From NCBI GenBank assembly GCA_937976305.1, contig CALJSB010000136.1:1-64000 (forward strand): a stretch of 64,000 bases of DNA, in the 5' to 3' direction. The position numbers and the translations under genes are program-made. Each line of letters opens with the position of its first letter. Positions within the stretch are counted from its first letter, which is position 1. The notes beneath the pieces are model-generated. The model did not search any database. It was not told the DNA's origin and saw only the letters and a program-made list of their open reading frames with translations. This DNA is from an uncultured Acidimicrobiales bacterium (GTDB lineage Bacteria > Actinomycetota > Acidimicrobiia > Acidimicrobiales > SZUA-35). Shown piece by piece: positions 63,006-64,000 of this stretch.

Positions 63006-64000
63006 ATGGTCGACATCTTCGAACTCTCAGATCAGCTCCTGGACGAACTGATGGCGCTCGACCCACTGGCCGCGACCTACAACGGCATCAAGGGTTTCGA
63101 CGATCAGTGGACAGACCAATCGCCGGCTGGCTTCCAAGCACTCCTTCAGTTCTGGAAGGGCGCTCTTTCGAGCGTTGATGCGTGCGAGCGACCCGATCGC
63201 CGAACCGATGTGGCATGCCGGGTCTTGGCCGATGAGTGCCGGCTTGCGATCAGCACGATTGAGTCCGGCCTGCACACATACGACATCAACAACATCGCGT
63301 CACCCTGGCAGTCGATTCGCACGGTCTTCTCCGTGGCTCCCGACGACAACGCCGAAGCATGGTCGAACATCATCACCCGGCTCGAAACCATCGATCAGGC
63401 CCTCGCCGGCTACCGAGCGTCACTCGAAGCGGGCCAGCGGGAGGGTCGCGTCGCAGCTCGTCGTCAGATTCTCGCTGCCATCGAGCAGGGCAGACAGGCT
63501 GCGGCCAGCGAGGGATCGTCATTCGATGGCATCCACAGCCAGTTCCTTACCGCCGCAAGCAACGACCCCGCAATCGCCGAACTCGAAGACCGGCTCACCC
63601 GGTCCATCATTCATGCCAAGGCGGCCTACGGGGAGATGACCGATTGGTTCGAGGACAGGCAGCTCCCTGCCGCCCCGGAAGCAGACGGCGTCGGCGAAGA
63701 ACGTTACGTGGCCTCCGCTGAGCGCTTCTTGGGCGAAACCGTGGATCCTCATGCGCTCTATGCATGGGGCTGGTCAGAGATCAGCCGGCTCACGGCGGAT
63801 CTCGCCGAGGTCTGCGGGCGCATCGATGCATCGAAGTCGATTGATGACGTCATGGACCTCTTGATGACTGACCCGGAGCGTTCGGCTCCGAGCGTCGACA
63901 CCTTCGTCGAGATCATGCAGGCTCGCCAAGAACAAGCACTTGAACAGTTGAGCGGAAGTCACTTCGAGGTCGACGACCGCATCCGGACCATCGAAGTGAA
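63006..64000 (+). CDS. DUF885-family protein (3' end beyond window)
   Basis: An open frame of 331 codons from ATG 63006 (MVDIFELSDQLLDELMALDP) continues past the right edge. The N-terminus ALDPLAATYNGIKGFDDQWT and the middle GLHTYDINNIASPWQSIRTV fit DUF885, a family of large metallopeptidase-like proteins, often of 550 aa or more. The HExxH-type motif expected in the missing C-terminal half cannot be checked. No signal peptide is seen. Confidence 0.8.
   Translation, partial: MVDIFELSDQLLDELMALDPLAATYNGIKGFDDQWTDQSPAGFQALLQFWKGALSSVDACERPDRRTDVACRVLADECRLAISTIESGLHTYDINNIASPWQSIRTVFSVAPDDNAEAWSNIITRLETIDQALAGYRASLEAGQREGRVAARRQILAAIEQGRQAAASEGSSFDGIHSQFLTAASNDPAIAELEDRLTRSIIHAKAAYGEMTDWFEDRQLPAAPEADGVGEERYVASAERFLGETVDPHALYAWGWSEISRLTADLAEVCGRIDASKSIDDVMDLLMTDPERSAPSVDTFVEIMQARQEQALEQLSGSHFEVDDRIRTIEV

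Noticed and set aside
1-64000. tRNA or rRNA genes, insertion sequences, prophage
   Set aside because: Reading by eye revealed no cloverleaf-type sequences, rRNA segments, transposases, integrases or phage genes; a tRNA scan would be needed to exclude a missed one.

Overview
The window is GC-rich DNA with short intergenic gaps. Its gene content points to a free-living, aerobic actinobacterium, and I would guess an Acidimicrobiia (Ilumatobacter-like) lineage. The pointers are a mycothiol-dependent formaldehyde dehydrogenase (MscR type), IniB-like proteins, an actinobacterial-type SerC, a large ATP-binding LuxR (LAL) regulator, secreted DUF4214 proteins, and frequent GTG starts and ATGA overlaps. 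Genus-level placement is inference; no rRNA or tRNA gene was seen. No phage, transposase or CRISPR array was seen.

Left end (1-6.3 kb): a one-directional (minus) locus with a LAL regulator followed by three paralogous acidic IniB-like genes, the third cut by the window edge. Each IniB-like gene has its own promoter with the same layout: a GGGG/CCCC palindrome, then CCCCGATT, exactly 20 nt, then a -10 box of the TATNNT type. Two of the three also have a strong terminator. This is the best candidate here for an undescribed regulated system.

6.4-22.4 kb: an S9 peptidase coupled to an aminotransferase and divergent from serC; two secreted DUF4214/zinc-peptidase fusions; msrB; a 2OG-Fe(II) oxygenase with an unusual operator-like repeat cluster; a cyclophilin; an OafA-like acyltransferase with SGNH domain; a metY-type enzyme; an enoyl-CoA hydratase; and a drug-efflux-type ABC pair.

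22.4-35 kb: glpD, then branched-chain amino acid genes. ilvC is the long (about 490 aa) class II type and sits beside a ModF-like double ABC ATPase. ilvBN faces it and is preceded by a 16-aa leader peptide rich in Ile/Leu/Val codons and a terminator hairpin (attenuation). ilvD lies separately at 54-56 kb. A LuxR-type two-component system is divergent from a NatAB-like exporter.

35-48.4 kb: a molybdopterin oxidoreductase abutting a nitroreductase-SRPBCC fusion, with mobB divergent; mscR and a cupin; a TetR/PEP-mobile-domain operon next to a metallo-beta-lactamase-fold hydrolase, separated by 15-bp tandem repeats; a VOC protein divergent from a second metY-type gene plus a hydrolase; and a 3-hydroxyacyl-CoA dehydrogenase. 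A family of hairpin repeats starting CCCGAACTGG fills several gene ends, mostly between convergent genes.

48.6-64 kb: a lipoprotein with AMEDD repeats, an MBL-fold hydrolase, a second EamA transporter, a third DUF4214 protein, a 5'-truncated gene remnant, ilvD, a secreted propeller/FN3 protein, an orphan form II CoxL-like molybdenum hydroxylase subunit, a second lipoprotein, a small DUF2510-like protein, a YjdF-like membrane protein, and a DUF885 protein cut by the right edge.
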